A DNA stretch of 48,295 nt from an uncultured Faecalibacterium sp. Lineage in GTDB: Bacteria; Bacillota; Clostridia; Oscillospirales; Ruminococcaceae. The notes under the pieces are model-generated. The model saw only the letters and a program-made list of their open reading frames with translations, was not told the origin of the DNA and did not search any database. The DNA lies in contig CAKSTO010000010.1 of NCBI GenBank assembly GCA_934501115.1, forward strand, positions 1 through 48,295, given 5' to 3'. The first letter of the stretch is position 1; each line of letters starts with the position of its first letter. The translations under genes were made by a program, and so were the position numbers. Positions 30,965 to 38,783 of the stretch are shown piece after piece.

Positions 30965-31110
30965 CGGCACTGTGGATGGGCTGCCCGCTTGACGTTACAA
31001 GCCCTTTCGTGAAAAAGCAGTTCCGAAACGCCCGCAGGCGTTTCGGAACTGCAAATAAAAATAATAATTCCACTGATGATGGCCAGAGCGCAGCGGAGGC
31101 CATTTTAATC
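30965..31110 (+). repeat. CCGCAG-loop hairpin + pseudoknot element, copy 6
   Basis: Stem GCAGTTCCGAAACGC (31017-31031), loop CCGCAG (31032-31037), arm 31038-31052; pseudoknot ATGGCC 31079-31084 with GGCCAT 31098-31103, and CCACT 31070-31074 opposite AGCGG 31092-31096 (one pair lost). Preceded by TTTCGTGAAAA. Confidence 0.83.
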
Positions 31111-31147
31111 GTCAAGGCTGCCGTAGAAGCCCCGCTTTTGTCGCGCT

Positions 31148-31885
31148 TTACCGTAAAGGTAACACATCTTCGTCTTCGTTGATCTCTTCCATCATCCCGT
31201 CCGCAAAGTACCAGCCTTTGCCGTACAGCGCCTCGCTGCCGTCGGCGCACAGGATATACGAGCCGTCCGGCAAAGCGAGAAAATGCCGCTTTTTGCTGTC
31301 GGCAAGGGCAAGATCCTCTACCTTCTGTCCATCCAGAATGTGCTCCCGGATGAACTGGTAGTGGGGCAGGATGCGGGTCTCGGTCAGGCCAAGGCCGTTC
31401 AGCCAGCGGGAGTAATGGGGGTCGGCGGCTTCGCCGGGCTCTTCGGGTGCGGCGTACACGATGCGGGCGGCATTCATGCTGCCGGCGCTCACGCCCATCA
31501 CGATGCCGTGGTAGCCGTGGAACAGCCCCGGCAGACCCAGCTGAGCAAAAAAGTGGTTCTGGGTGGGCACATGCCCGCCGCACAGCATCACAAAGCCGCT
31601 CTGGGGCAGAAGAGAACCAATCTCCTCCGCATTGCGGGCGTCGCAGGGAATGAGCGCCGTCAGGGGCAGGTGAGCGTTCGCAAAGCTCTGGGCAAACACC
31701 CGGCACATCTCGTCGTTCTGCTCATAGGCATAGGGGTCTGCCGCAATGGCAAGGCCGAGCACAGCGTGGTCCGGCCACACAGCGCGGAGATTTGCCACAA
31801 AATGGTTTCGGGTGTCCAATACGGGAATGTCCGGCCCCGGCTCAAAGGGGCAGCCGCTGGGGCTGCTGGTCAAAAACAATGTCAT
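31148..31885 (-). CDS. Peptidase S51 family protein (dipeptidase E / cyanophycinase-like)
   Basis: 245 aa, cytoplasmic serine peptidase of the S51 fold. The nucleophile elbow is VMGVSAGSMN; CGGHVPTQN and LPHYQ supply the other conserved residues. The related PepE cleaves N-terminal aspartyl dipeptides. The C-terminus carries a beta-rich region with LPDGSYILCADGSEALYG, as in other peptidase E-like clostridial proteins. ATG 31885 follows GAGGGATCATT. Single gene, convergent with jetC; no functional link to the SMC operon is apparent. Confidence 0.87.
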   Translation of the reverse strand: MTLFLTSSPSGCPFEPGPDIPVLDTRNHFVANLRAVWPDHAVLGLAIAADPYAYEQNDEMCRVFAQSFANAHLPLTALIPCDARNAEEIGSLLPQSGFVMLCGGHVPTQNHFFAQLGLPGLFHGYHGIVMGVSAGSMNAARIVYAAPEEPGEAADPHYSRWLNGLGLTETRILPHYQFIREHILDGQKVEDLALADSKKRHFLALPDGSYILCADGSEALYGKGWYFADGMMEEINEDEDVLPLR

Positions 31886-31969
31886 AATGATCCCTCGTAA
31901 AACAGTGAATAAGAAGCTGTGTCCATTCTAACACGATTTGCTCTGCAGCGGCAGAGCCAGAATCACCAA

Positions 31970-32015
31970 AAAAATCCCCTGCTTTTCGCCGTTTCGCAGA
32001 AAGCAGGGGATTTTA
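31970..32015. terminator. Bidirectional terminator before MATE gene 2
   Basis: AAAATCCCCTGCTTT (31971-31985) pairs with AAAGCAGGGGATTTT (32000-32014). It terminates MATE gene 2 on the minus strand. Confidence 0.88.
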
Positions 32016-33365
32016 TCATGCCTTGCGGTAATGGAACACCTTATCCTTGGTGAGGAGCATGGCCGCGCTCACGGCCAGAGCCGCCAGCTCGGCGGCGGTG
32101 ACGGCCAGCCAGATGCCGTCGATGCCCAGCAGCATCGGCAGCAGGAGAATGGCGATCACCTGAAACGCCAGCGTGCGCAAAAAGGAGATCAGTGCGCTGG
32201 TCACGCCGTCGCCCAGCGCCGTGAAGAAGGAGGACGCATACACGTTGAAGCCCATAATGAGAAAGCTCAGCGCATACAGCCGGAAGGCGCGGCTGGTCAG
32301 AGCCAGCAGCTCCGCGTCGTAGCCCACGAAAACGCGCGCTACACAGGGGATGATGAACATGGAAGCCAGCGTCAGGGTCACGGCCACCACGGCGATGAGC
32401 CGCAGGCTTTTCTGGTAGAGGTTGTGCACCTCGGCGTGGTGGCGGGCACCGTAGTGGAAGCTGACGATGGGCGCACTGCCCACGGCATACCCCACGAACA
32501 CCGCCACGAACAGGAAGGCCGCGTACATGATGACGCCGTAGGCGGCCACGCCGTCCTCGCCGGCCAGACGCAGCAGCTGATAGTTATACAGGATATTGAC
32601 CAGCGACATGGAAAGGTTGGTCATCAGCTCGGAGGAACCGTTGATGCAGGCGTCCCGCAGCACGCTGCCATAAAACTGTGTTCTGCACAGGTGCAGGCGG
32701 CTGGAGCTGCTGCGGTCGATGAAGTAGAACACCGGCAGCACGCCGCCCACCAGCTGACTGATAAAGGTAGCAATGGCCGCGCCCTCGACGCCCCAGCCCA
32801 AGACGCCCACCATCAGCACATCCAGCACCATGTTGGTGCAGCCCGCGCCCACGGTGAACCAGAAGCCGAGGTACGGCTTTTCGGCGGTGACGAAGAAGCT
32901 CTGGAACATATTCTGCAGCGCAAAGGTGGGCAGGGACACCATCAGGAGACGGCCATAGCGCACCGCGTAGTCCAAAAGCTCCCCCTTGGCGCCCAGCAGC
33001 ACGGCGATGGGCCGCAGGAACACAATGCCCAGCACCGCCAGCACGCTGACCGAGACCAGAGCCGCCAGCAGGAACATGGTAAAGTAGCGGTCGGCCTTTT
33101 TCTGGTCGCCCTCGCCCAGCGTGATGCCCACGATGGCGCTGCCTCCGGTGCCCAGCATGAAGCCGATGGTGCCCAGCAGCTGGGGCAGCGGCATGATGAG
33201 GTTGACCGCCGCAAAGGCTGTTTTGCCCACAAAGTTGGAGACGCACAGGCCGTCCACGATGCCGTAAATGGAAGTGAACAGCATGGTGCCCACGCAGGGC
33301 AGCACGAACCGCAAAAGGCGGGAATAGGTAAAATGGTCGGAAAGCTGGATCCGCTGCTTGGACAT
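32016..33365 (-). CDS. MATE-family efflux transporter (2), MepA-like
   Basis: 449 aa, twelve hydrophobic helices. The N-terminus (FTYSRLLRFVLPCVGTMLFTSIYGIVDGLCVSNFVG) is typical of the MepA/DinF group of MATE pumps, which export cationic drugs and other compounds. Start ATG 33365 after AAGGAGG is supported by spacing. Unlike the other two MATE genes in this window it has a leader of about 177 nt with strong secondary structure and a consensus promoter at 33549-33577, suggesting RNA-level control. Confidence 0.92.
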   Translation of the reverse strand: MSKQRIQLSDHFTYSRLLRFVLPCVGTMLFTSIYGIVDGLCVSNFVGKTAFAAVNLIMPLPQLLGTIGFMLGTGGSAIVGITLGEGDQKKADRYFTMFLLAALVSVSVLAVLGIVFLRPIAVLLGAKGELLDYAVRYGRLLMVSLPTFALQNMFQSFFVTAEKPYLGFWFTVGAGCTNMVLDVLMVGVLGWGVEGAAIATFISQLVGGVLPVFYFIDRSSSSRLHLCRTQFYGSVLRDACINGSSELMTNLSMSLVNILYNYQLLRLAGEDGVAAYGVIMYAAFLFVAVFVGYAVGSAPIVSFHYGARHHAEVHNLYQKSLRLIAVVAVTLTLASMFIIPCVARVFVGYDAELLALTSRAFRLYALSFLIMGFNVYASSFFTALGDGVTSALISFLRTLAFQVIAILLLPMLLGIDGIWLAVTAAELAALAVSAAMLLTKDKVFHYRKA

Positions 33366-33389
33366 GGCGTCCTCCTTTCTGCACAAAGT

Positions 33390-33510
33390 GCAAAAAACGA
33401 GCCGGATAAATGTCCGCGAGTGCACGCCCGGCCTCGATCTGCTTCGTCACTACGGCAACGAAGCCTCCGGCGGGGCGCTGTCTGCACGGCATCTTATCCG
33501 GCTCGTTCCA
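33390..33510 (-). promoter_or_regulatory. Structured 5' leader of MATE gene 2, candidate riboswitch/attenuator
   Basis: On the minus strand, AACGAGCCGGATAA pairs over 14 bp with TTATCCGGCTCGTT about 85 nt later, and the second arm runs into TTTTTTG. Inside are GCTTCGT/ACGAAGC and GTGCA/TGCAC pairings. The outer stem plus T tract could be an intrinsic terminator that is opened by a ligand or by translation. Guanidine-responsive leaders are known before some MATE genes; I cannot match this one to a consensus from memory. Confidence 0.6.
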
Positions 33511-33548
33511 AATTACGTTGAAAACGATCCTCCGATGAACCGAAAAAG

Positions 33549-33577
33549 AGCATATCAGAATTTATTTTTGTTGTCAA
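33549..33577 (-). promoter_or_regulatory. Promoter of MATE gene 2
   Basis: Minus strand: TTGACA (33572-33577), 17 bp, TATGCT (33549-33554). Confidence 0.85.
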
Positions 33578-33627
33578 GTTCAAAAATACGCAGGAGGGCA
33601 AAAATTCATAAAATATCTATTTCCACT

Positions 33628-33647
33628 TTTTATCAAACCTGATAAAA
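33628..33647. promoter_or_regulatory. Perfect palindrome, candidate operator of the MMPL operon
   Basis: TTTTATCA-AACC-TGATAAAA, two perfect 8-bp arms with a 4-bp centre, 47 bp before the MMPL start. Its size suits a TetR- or GntR-type repressor dimer. No regulator gene is adjacent. Confidence 0.5.
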
Positions 33648-33694
33648 TGATAAAGTATGTCCCGATCTTCCCCGAAAGGAGCTTTCCTGTTTTG

Positions 33695-35752
33695 ATGAAA
33701 CGTTTTTATACCGCTATTGTGCGCCGCCGCAGGCTGGTGCTGGCAGCGTTTGCGCTGGCGGCGGTGCTGTGTGTGTTTGCCGCAGGGCAGGTGCAGGTGG
33801 ATTACGATATCAACGACTACCTGCCGCCGGATTCCCCCTCCACCACCGCCATCGAGGTGATGAACGGTGCGTTCACCGGCGGCATCCCCAATATGCGGGT
33901 CATGGTGCGGGATGTGACGGTGCCGCAGGCGCTGGAGTACAAACAAAAGATCGCCGCCATTGACGGCGTATCGTCTGTGGCATGGCTGGACGACAGTCTG
34001 GATGTGACGGTGCCCTTGCAGATGCAGGATGCCGCTGTGGTGGAGTCTTATTACAAGGATCACTGCGCCCTCTTCACGGTGACCGTGGAGGACGAGAAGC
34101 GTCTGGAAGCCGTAGCGGCGGTGCAGGAGCTGATCGGGGAGGGCAACGCGCTGGAGGGCGCGGCAGTTTCCACTGCCGTTGCCACAAACTCCACTGTGAC
34201 CGAGGTGGCAAAGATCGCCGCCATCGCGGTGGTGTATGTGCTGTTCATCCTGATCCTGACCACCGATTCCTGGGCAGAGCCGCTGCTGGTGCTGGCGGGT
34301 CTTGGCGCGGCCATCCTGCTCAACAACGGCACGAACCTCATCTTCGGCACCATCTCCTTTGTCACCAATGCGGCGGGCAGCATCCTGCAGCTGGCGGTTT
34401 CGCTGGACTACTCGGTGTTCCTGATCCACCGCTTTGCGGAGTGCCGGGCCGAGAACCCCGGTGCCAGCCCGGAGGACTGCATGGTGGACGCCCTGTGCAG
34501 ATCCACCGGCTCCATCCTGTCCAGCGGCCTGACCACCGTCATCGGCTTTCTGGCACTGGTGCTCATGCAGTTCCAGATCGGCCCGGATCTGGGTCTGGCA
34601 CTGGCAAAGGGCGTGGTGCTGAGCCTTATCACCGTGTTCACCTTCATGCCTGCGCTCACGCTGGCGTGCTACCGGTGGATGGATAAGACCCATCACAAGC
34701 CCCTGCTGCCCAGTTTTGATCCATTCGGGCGTTTCGTTTCCCGCGTGATGCTGCCTATGGCACTGGTACTGGTCATGCTGATGGTGCCCAGCTATCTGGC
34801 GTCTAACTCGAACCAGTATTACTACGGTGCCGCCCACATGTTTGGCGAGGACACCCGCCTTGGCAGGGATACCGCCGCCATCGAGGAGACCTTCGGCCGC
34901 AGCGACACCTATGTGGTACTGGTGCCGGAGGGCGACACCGCCACGCAGCAAAAGCTCTCGGATGCGCTGCACGCGGTGCCGGAGGTGACCACGATTCTTT
35001 CCTATGTGGACAACGCAGGTGCCTCCATCCCGCCGGAGTTTGTTCCGCCGGATACCCTGAAGCTGCTGGTCTCCGGCGGCTGCACCCGCATGGTGCTGAC
35101 GGTGGATGCCGACACCGAGGGTGATGCGGCCTTTGCGCTGGTGGAGCGCATCCGTGCCATTGCGCAGGAATATTACCCGGACAATTATGCTCTGGCCGGT
35201 CAGGGCGTGAGCACCTATGACCTGATGGACACCATCACTGATGATATGGTCAAGGTGAACCTGCTGGCCATCGGTGCGGTGTTTTTGATCCTGCTCCTCA
35301 TGAAGCGTCAGCTGCTGCTGCCCATCATTCTGGTGCTCAGCATCGAGACCGCTATCTGGATCAATCTGGCCATCCCGTACTTCCGGGGGCAGTATGTGTT
35401 CTACATTGCTTACCTCATCATCAGCTCGGTACAGCTGGGCGCTACGGTGGATTATGCCATCCTGTTTTCCGACCGCTATCAGGAGTTCCGCGAGACGCTG
35501 GGCCACAAAGAAGCCATTGCTGCCACGGTGTCTGCCGTAACAACTTCGGTCAGCACCACCGGCAGCGCCATGGCGGTGGTGGGCTTCCTGATGGGGGTGA
35601 TCTCTACGAACCGGCTGCTGGGGCAGCTGGGCACTTTTCTGGGCGTGGGCAGTCTGGTATCGCTGGCCATCGTGCTTTCGGCACTGCCGGGCTTTTTATA
35701 TCTGGCCGACCCGCTCATTATCAAACGAAAAAAGCAGCCGAAGGAGGCTTGA
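33695..35752 (+). CDS. MMPL/RND-family membrane transporter
   Basis: 685 aa with the RND arrangement: one N-terminal helix (LVLAAFALAAVLCVFAAG), a large extracellular domain (about residues 35-170), five helices (about 175-390), a second extracellular domain (about 390-510) and five more helices. Key region VSLDYSVFLIHRFAE (MMPL signature near residue 240) and its repeat TVDYAILFSDRYQE near 585; the acidic residues in these helices normally carry proton flow. Gram-positive MMPL proteins export lipids, peptides or drugs. ATG 33695 follows GAAAGGAG; an in-frame ATG at 33647 overlaps the palindrome and has no RBS. The next gene starts 5 bp later. Confidence 0.9.
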   Translation: MKRFYTAIVRRRRLVLAAFALAAVLCVFAAGQVQVDYDINDYLPPDSPSTTAIEVMNGAFTGGIPNMRVMVRDVTVPQALEYKQKIAAIDGVSSVAWLDDSLDVTVPLQMQDAAVVESYYKDHCALFTVTVEDEKRLEAVAAVQELIGEGNALEGAAVSTAVATNSTVTEVAKIAAIAVVYVLFILILTTDSWAEPLLVLAGLGAAILLNNGTNLIFGTISFVTNAAGSILQLAVSLDYSVFLIHRFAECRAENPGASPEDCMVDALCRSTGSILSSGLTTVIGFLALVLMQFQIGPDLGLALAKGVVLSLITVFTFMPALTLACYRWMDKTHHKPLLPSFDPFGRFVSRVMLPMALVLVMLMVPSYLASNSNQYYYGAAHMFGEDTRLGRDTAAIEETFGRSDTYVVLVPEGDTATQQKLSDALHAVPEVTTILSYVDNAGASIPPEFVPPDTLKLLVSGGCTRMVLTVDADTEGDAAFALVERIRAIAQEYYPDNYALAGQGVSTYDLMDTITDDMVKVNLLAIGAVFLILLLMKRQLLLPIILVLSIETAIWINLAIPYFRGQYVFYIAYLIISSVQLGATVDYAILFSDRYQEFRETLGHKEAIAATVSAVTTSVSTTGSAMAVVGFLMGVISTNRLLGQLGTFLGVGSLVSLAIVLSALPGFLYLADPLIIKRKKQPKEA

Positions 35753-35757
35753 AGGAT

Positions 35758-37464
35758 ATGAAACAGCATTTTGTGCGCCGGGTGTCGGCGCTGGCTCTGG
35801 CGGGCTGCCTGCTGGCGGGCAGCAGTCTGCCGGCTTTTGCAGCAGCCTCCGCTGCCAAGGAAGAGGTCATTTATGCAAACCTTACGGCCTCCGGTGCTGT
35901 GACCGGCGTGTACGCCGTGAACAGCTTTGCGGTGCAGGCAGGGGACACCGTTTCCGACCACGGCAGCTACACCGCCGTGCGCAACATGACCACCGGCGAT
36001 GCCGTGGAGCAAAGCGGCGATACGGTCACGGTGCATGTGACAGAGGACGGCAAGCTCTATTATGAGGGCACCATGGACGCCGCCACGGCGCTGCCGTGGG
36101 TGGTAAAGCTGACCTATACGCTGGACGGGGCAGAGATCCGCCCCGACGCGCTGGGCGGCAAAAGCGGTGCACTGGCCATCCGGCTGCAGGTGAGCCGCAA
36201 CCCGGACTGCACCGGCAGCTTTTTTGACGACTACGCGCTGCAGGTGACCATGAGTCTGGACACCGGCCTTGCCCGGAACATCAGCGCGCCGGGCGCTACG
36301 GTGGCGAATGTGGGCAGCAAAAAGCAGCTCTCCTACATCCTGCTGCCGGGCGCGGACAGCGATGTGACCGTCACCGCCGATGTGACGGACTTTGCCATGG
36401 ACGCCGTTTCCCTGAACGGCGTGCGGCTGAACCTGAACCTCGACCTCGGGGATATGGACCTGACCGGGATGCTGGAACAGCTGCAGAGCGGCTCTGTTCA
36501 GCTGGATGACGGTGCCAATGTGCTGGCAGACGGCATTGCGCAGGTGCAGGCGGGCATCGATACCCTGAACGGCAATTCTGCCGGTCTGACCGGCGGCTCG
36601 GCACAGGTGCGTGCCGCCCTCACCCAGATGCAGACGGCGCTGAACGGCATCTCTGCCTCCACCGACGAGCTGAACACCCTGCTGGACGCCTCCACCCAGA
36701 TCCGGGACGGCATTGCCCGGCTGGACGAGGGCGCGGCACAGCTGGAACAGCAGGTGAGCTTTGAAGCCTATAAGGCCATCCTGAAGGAAAACGGCCTTGA
36801 CCTTGACGTGGTGAAGGAAGGCAACGCCAAGGCCATTGAGCAGCTGCAGGGCATGGTGTGGATGATGCCCCAGCTCAAGGATGTGATCCTGCTTTTGCAG
36901 GGCTCCACCGCCAACATCGACGCCATGCAGACCTATCTCGACACTGTGAACGGCGGCATCGCCCAGCTGCACGAGGGCAGCAGCACCCTGAACGGCAGCT
37001 ACAGCGCGTTCGACGCCGGGGTGCGTCAGCTGGCCGGTGTACTGACCGGGATGCTGGGCAATCTCTCGGTGCTCACCGACGGCGTGAACCGGCTGGCCGC
37101 CCAGTATGTCCAGCTGGACGACGGCCTGAACGCCTACACCGACGGTGTAGCCCAGCTGAAAGCGGGCATTGCGCAGCTGGCGGAGGGTGCATCGCAGCTC
37201 ACCGGCGGCACCGGCGAGCTGCGGGAGAAGGTTTCCGGCATCAACATGGGTGCCCAGCTGGACGGTCTGCTGAACAGCCTTTCCGGCGGCGGGGAGGTGC
37301 AGAGCTTCACCTCGGCAGAGAACACGAATGTGAGCGCAGTGCAGTTTGCATTGCAGACCACGGCCATCACGCCGCCTGTCCCGGCGGCAGAGCCGGAGCA
37401 GGCGGCTGTGACCCTGACCTTCTGGCAGAAGCTGCTCAAGCTGTTTGGGCTTTATCAGGGCTGA
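35758..37464 (+). CDS. Secreted YhgE/Pip-like coiled protein, partner of the MMPL transporter
   Basis: 568 aa. Signal peptide ending SSLPAFA-A. A beta-rich N-terminal part (about 40-240) is followed by repeats of the type LxxGxxQLxxG (SGSVQLDDGANVLADGIAQVQAGIDTL..., LRxGxAQL) from about 240 to 520, the X-x12-X pattern found in YhgE/Pip proteins, which forms long helices. The last 20 residues (TFWQKLLKLFGLYQG) are hydrophobic but short for a membrane helix. Such proteins are commonly encoded beside MMPL/RND transporters and may act as an extracellular adaptor. ATG 35758 follows AAGGAGG. Confidence 0.8.
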   Translation: MKQHFVRRVSALALAGCLLAGSSLPAFAAASAAKEEVIYANLTASGAVTGVYAVNSFAVQAGDTVSDHGSYTAVRNMTTGDAVEQSGDTVTVHVTEDGKLYYEGTMDAATALPWVVKLTYTLDGAEIRPDALGGKSGALAIRLQVSRNPDCTGSFFDDYALQVTMSLDTGLARNISAPGATVANVGSKKQLSYILLPGADSDVTVTADVTDFAMDAVSLNGVRLNLNLDLGDMDLTGMLEQLQSGSVQLDDGANVLADGIAQVQAGIDTLNGNSAGLTGGSAQVRAALTQMQTALNGISASTDELNTLLDASTQIRDGIARLDEGAAQLEQQVSFEAYKAILKENGLDLDVVKEGNAKAIEQLQGMVWMMPQLKDVILLLQGSTANIDAMQTYLDTVNGGIAQLHEGSSTLNGSYSAFDAGVRQLAGVLTGMLGNLSVLTDGVNRLAAQYVQLDDGLNAYTDGVAQLKAGIAQLAEGASQLTGGTGELREKVSGINMGAQLDGLLNSLSGGGEVQSFTSAENTNVSAVQFALQTTAITPPVPAAEPEQAAVTLTFWQKLLKLFGLYQG

Positions 37465-37520
37465 CCGAGTTAAGAGGACTCCGCAGGCAGGGTGCTGTAA
37501 ACAGCGGAGATCATGATTGA

Positions 37521-37562
37521 GCAAGAGAGCCGGAAAATCCGCGGATTTTCCGGCTCTCTTGC
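37521..37562. terminator. 42-bp perfect palindrome, bidirectional terminator candidate
   Basis: Perfectly self-complementary, GCAAGAGAGCC to GGCTCTCTTGC, centred on CCGCGG at 37539-37544. The inner part GAGCCGGAAAAT resembles stems of the CCGCAG family. It separates two convergent genes, but there is no long T tract. Confidence 0.6.
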
Positions 37563-37576
37563 TGCGTATGAGGCAC

Positions 37577-38599
37577 TCACTGATAATCGTGATTGAGGAA
37601 CATGGCCTTGATGACCACCACCTCGTCGTACTCCTCCTGCTCTACCTGCACATCTGCATTCAGGGCTTTCAGGCGGTTTTCCACTGCGGTCAGTGCTTCC
37701 GGCACGGTGACGGCGCGGCCTTCTTCGACAGCATCGATCATCTGCTTGAGCACAATGGGGTGTGCATACCGGCTGGGAACCGGGAAGGCACCGTTCGGGT
37801 AATGCTTCACGTACTCAGCCATCGCTGCCTCTGCCTTTTCGGCACGTTTCATGATGGCGCTGTGGTTGTTGTGGGCAGTGGGCAGCATATTGTAGCTGGA
37901 GAACAGGAAGATGGCTGCAAAGCCGAACAGCGCAAAGTAGATGCCGTAGCCGCCGGTATGGGTGGTGACGGCATACAGGCCGTAGGCTGCAGAGACGATG
38001 CCCATGATAAAGATGGCCAGTGCCACATAGCGGTACACCGGCTTGCTCTGCAGCTGGGCGCGCTTGCGGCGCTCAGCCGCACTGAGCTCATCGGAGAGCC
38101 CGGACTTTGCTTCCAGATACTCCTTTGCCTTGCGCAGCACCGTGATGCTGTGGCGGGCGTCGTCGGTCAGTTCGCTTTCCGGCAGCTTGCGGGCGGCCTT
38201 TTCGGCTTCCTTCTTTTCCAGCACCTGCTCACCGGCGGCGCTGAGCAGATGGATCTGCGGCTGCTCTTTTGCCAGCACCTCCAGCAGCTTGTCCACGTCG
38301 CGCTCATCCTTGAAGTTGCACTGCTTCTGCTTGCCGCCGTCGTACTCCACCACAAGGTAGGCCATGGAGGCAAACATGCCCTTGCCGCTAAAGCCGCCGG
38401 AGCTCATCGCCACCCGCTTGAATACGCGGGTGATGCTGCCGTAAGGCAGATAATAGCGGCGGTCAATGTAAAAGCTGTTGAGGTACAGCGCCTTTCTGCC
38501 GACGCCGCAGGGGCCGATCTTTTTGCAGGACTTTTTGTCCTCCTCCAGCTCCTGCCTGTCGAGCTTTGCCATGCCCAGCTGTGCGGGTTTGAAGATCAT
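37577..38599 (-). CDS. Membrane protein with N-terminal PH-like domain, function unknown
   Basis: 340 aa. The N-terminal 110 residues look beta-rich and PH-like (ALYLNSFYIDRRYYLPYGSITRVF ... YLVVEYDGGKQKQCNFKDERDVDKLLEVL). A charged helix follows (VLEKKEAEKAARKLPESELTDDARH), then two membrane helices near residues 192-210 and 217-240 (YVALAIFIMGIVSAAYGLYA; YGIYFALFGFAAIFLFSS) and a helical cytoplasmic tail. I do not recognise a named family. ATG 38599 follows AAGGGAAC. Transcribed alone after cstA on the minus strand. Confidence 0.75.
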   Translation of the reverse strand: MIFKPAQLGMAKLDRQELEEDKKSCKKIGPCGVGRKALYLNSFYIDRRYYLPYGSITRVFKRVAMSSGGFSGKGMFASMAYLVVEYDGGKQKQCNFKDERDVDKLLEVLAKEQPQIHLLSAAGEQVLEKKEAEKAARKLPESELTDDARHSITVLRKAKEYLEAKSGLSDELSAAERRKRAQLQSKPVYRYVALAIFIMGIVSAAYGLYAVTTHTGGYGIYFALFGFAAIFLFSSYNMLPTAHNNHSAIMKRAEKAEAAMAEYVKHYPNGAFPVPSRYAHPIVLKQMIDAVEEGRAVTVPEALTAVENRLKALNADVQVEQEEYDEVVVIKAMFLNHDYQ

Positions 38600-38710
38600 G
38601 GAAGTTCCCTTCTTTACTCAAAGATTTTCGCTTATATTTTCGCACCGATCACACGGAAATGCAACCCCTTTGCCTGCTAAGATTTGACATAAAGGTTTGT
38701 GAGTTATGAC

Positions 38711-38756
38711 AAACACCCCCGTCACTGCGCGATGCAGCGGCGGGGGTGCGGTTTTT
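38711..38756. terminator. Terminator after cstA
   Basis: CACCCCCG (38714-38721) pairs with CGGGGGTG (38741-38748), with TTTGTC on the minus-strand side and GTTTTTA on the plus side. Confidence 0.7.
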
Positions 38757-38783
38757 AAGGCTTATGCGATGCGGGATCGCTCG

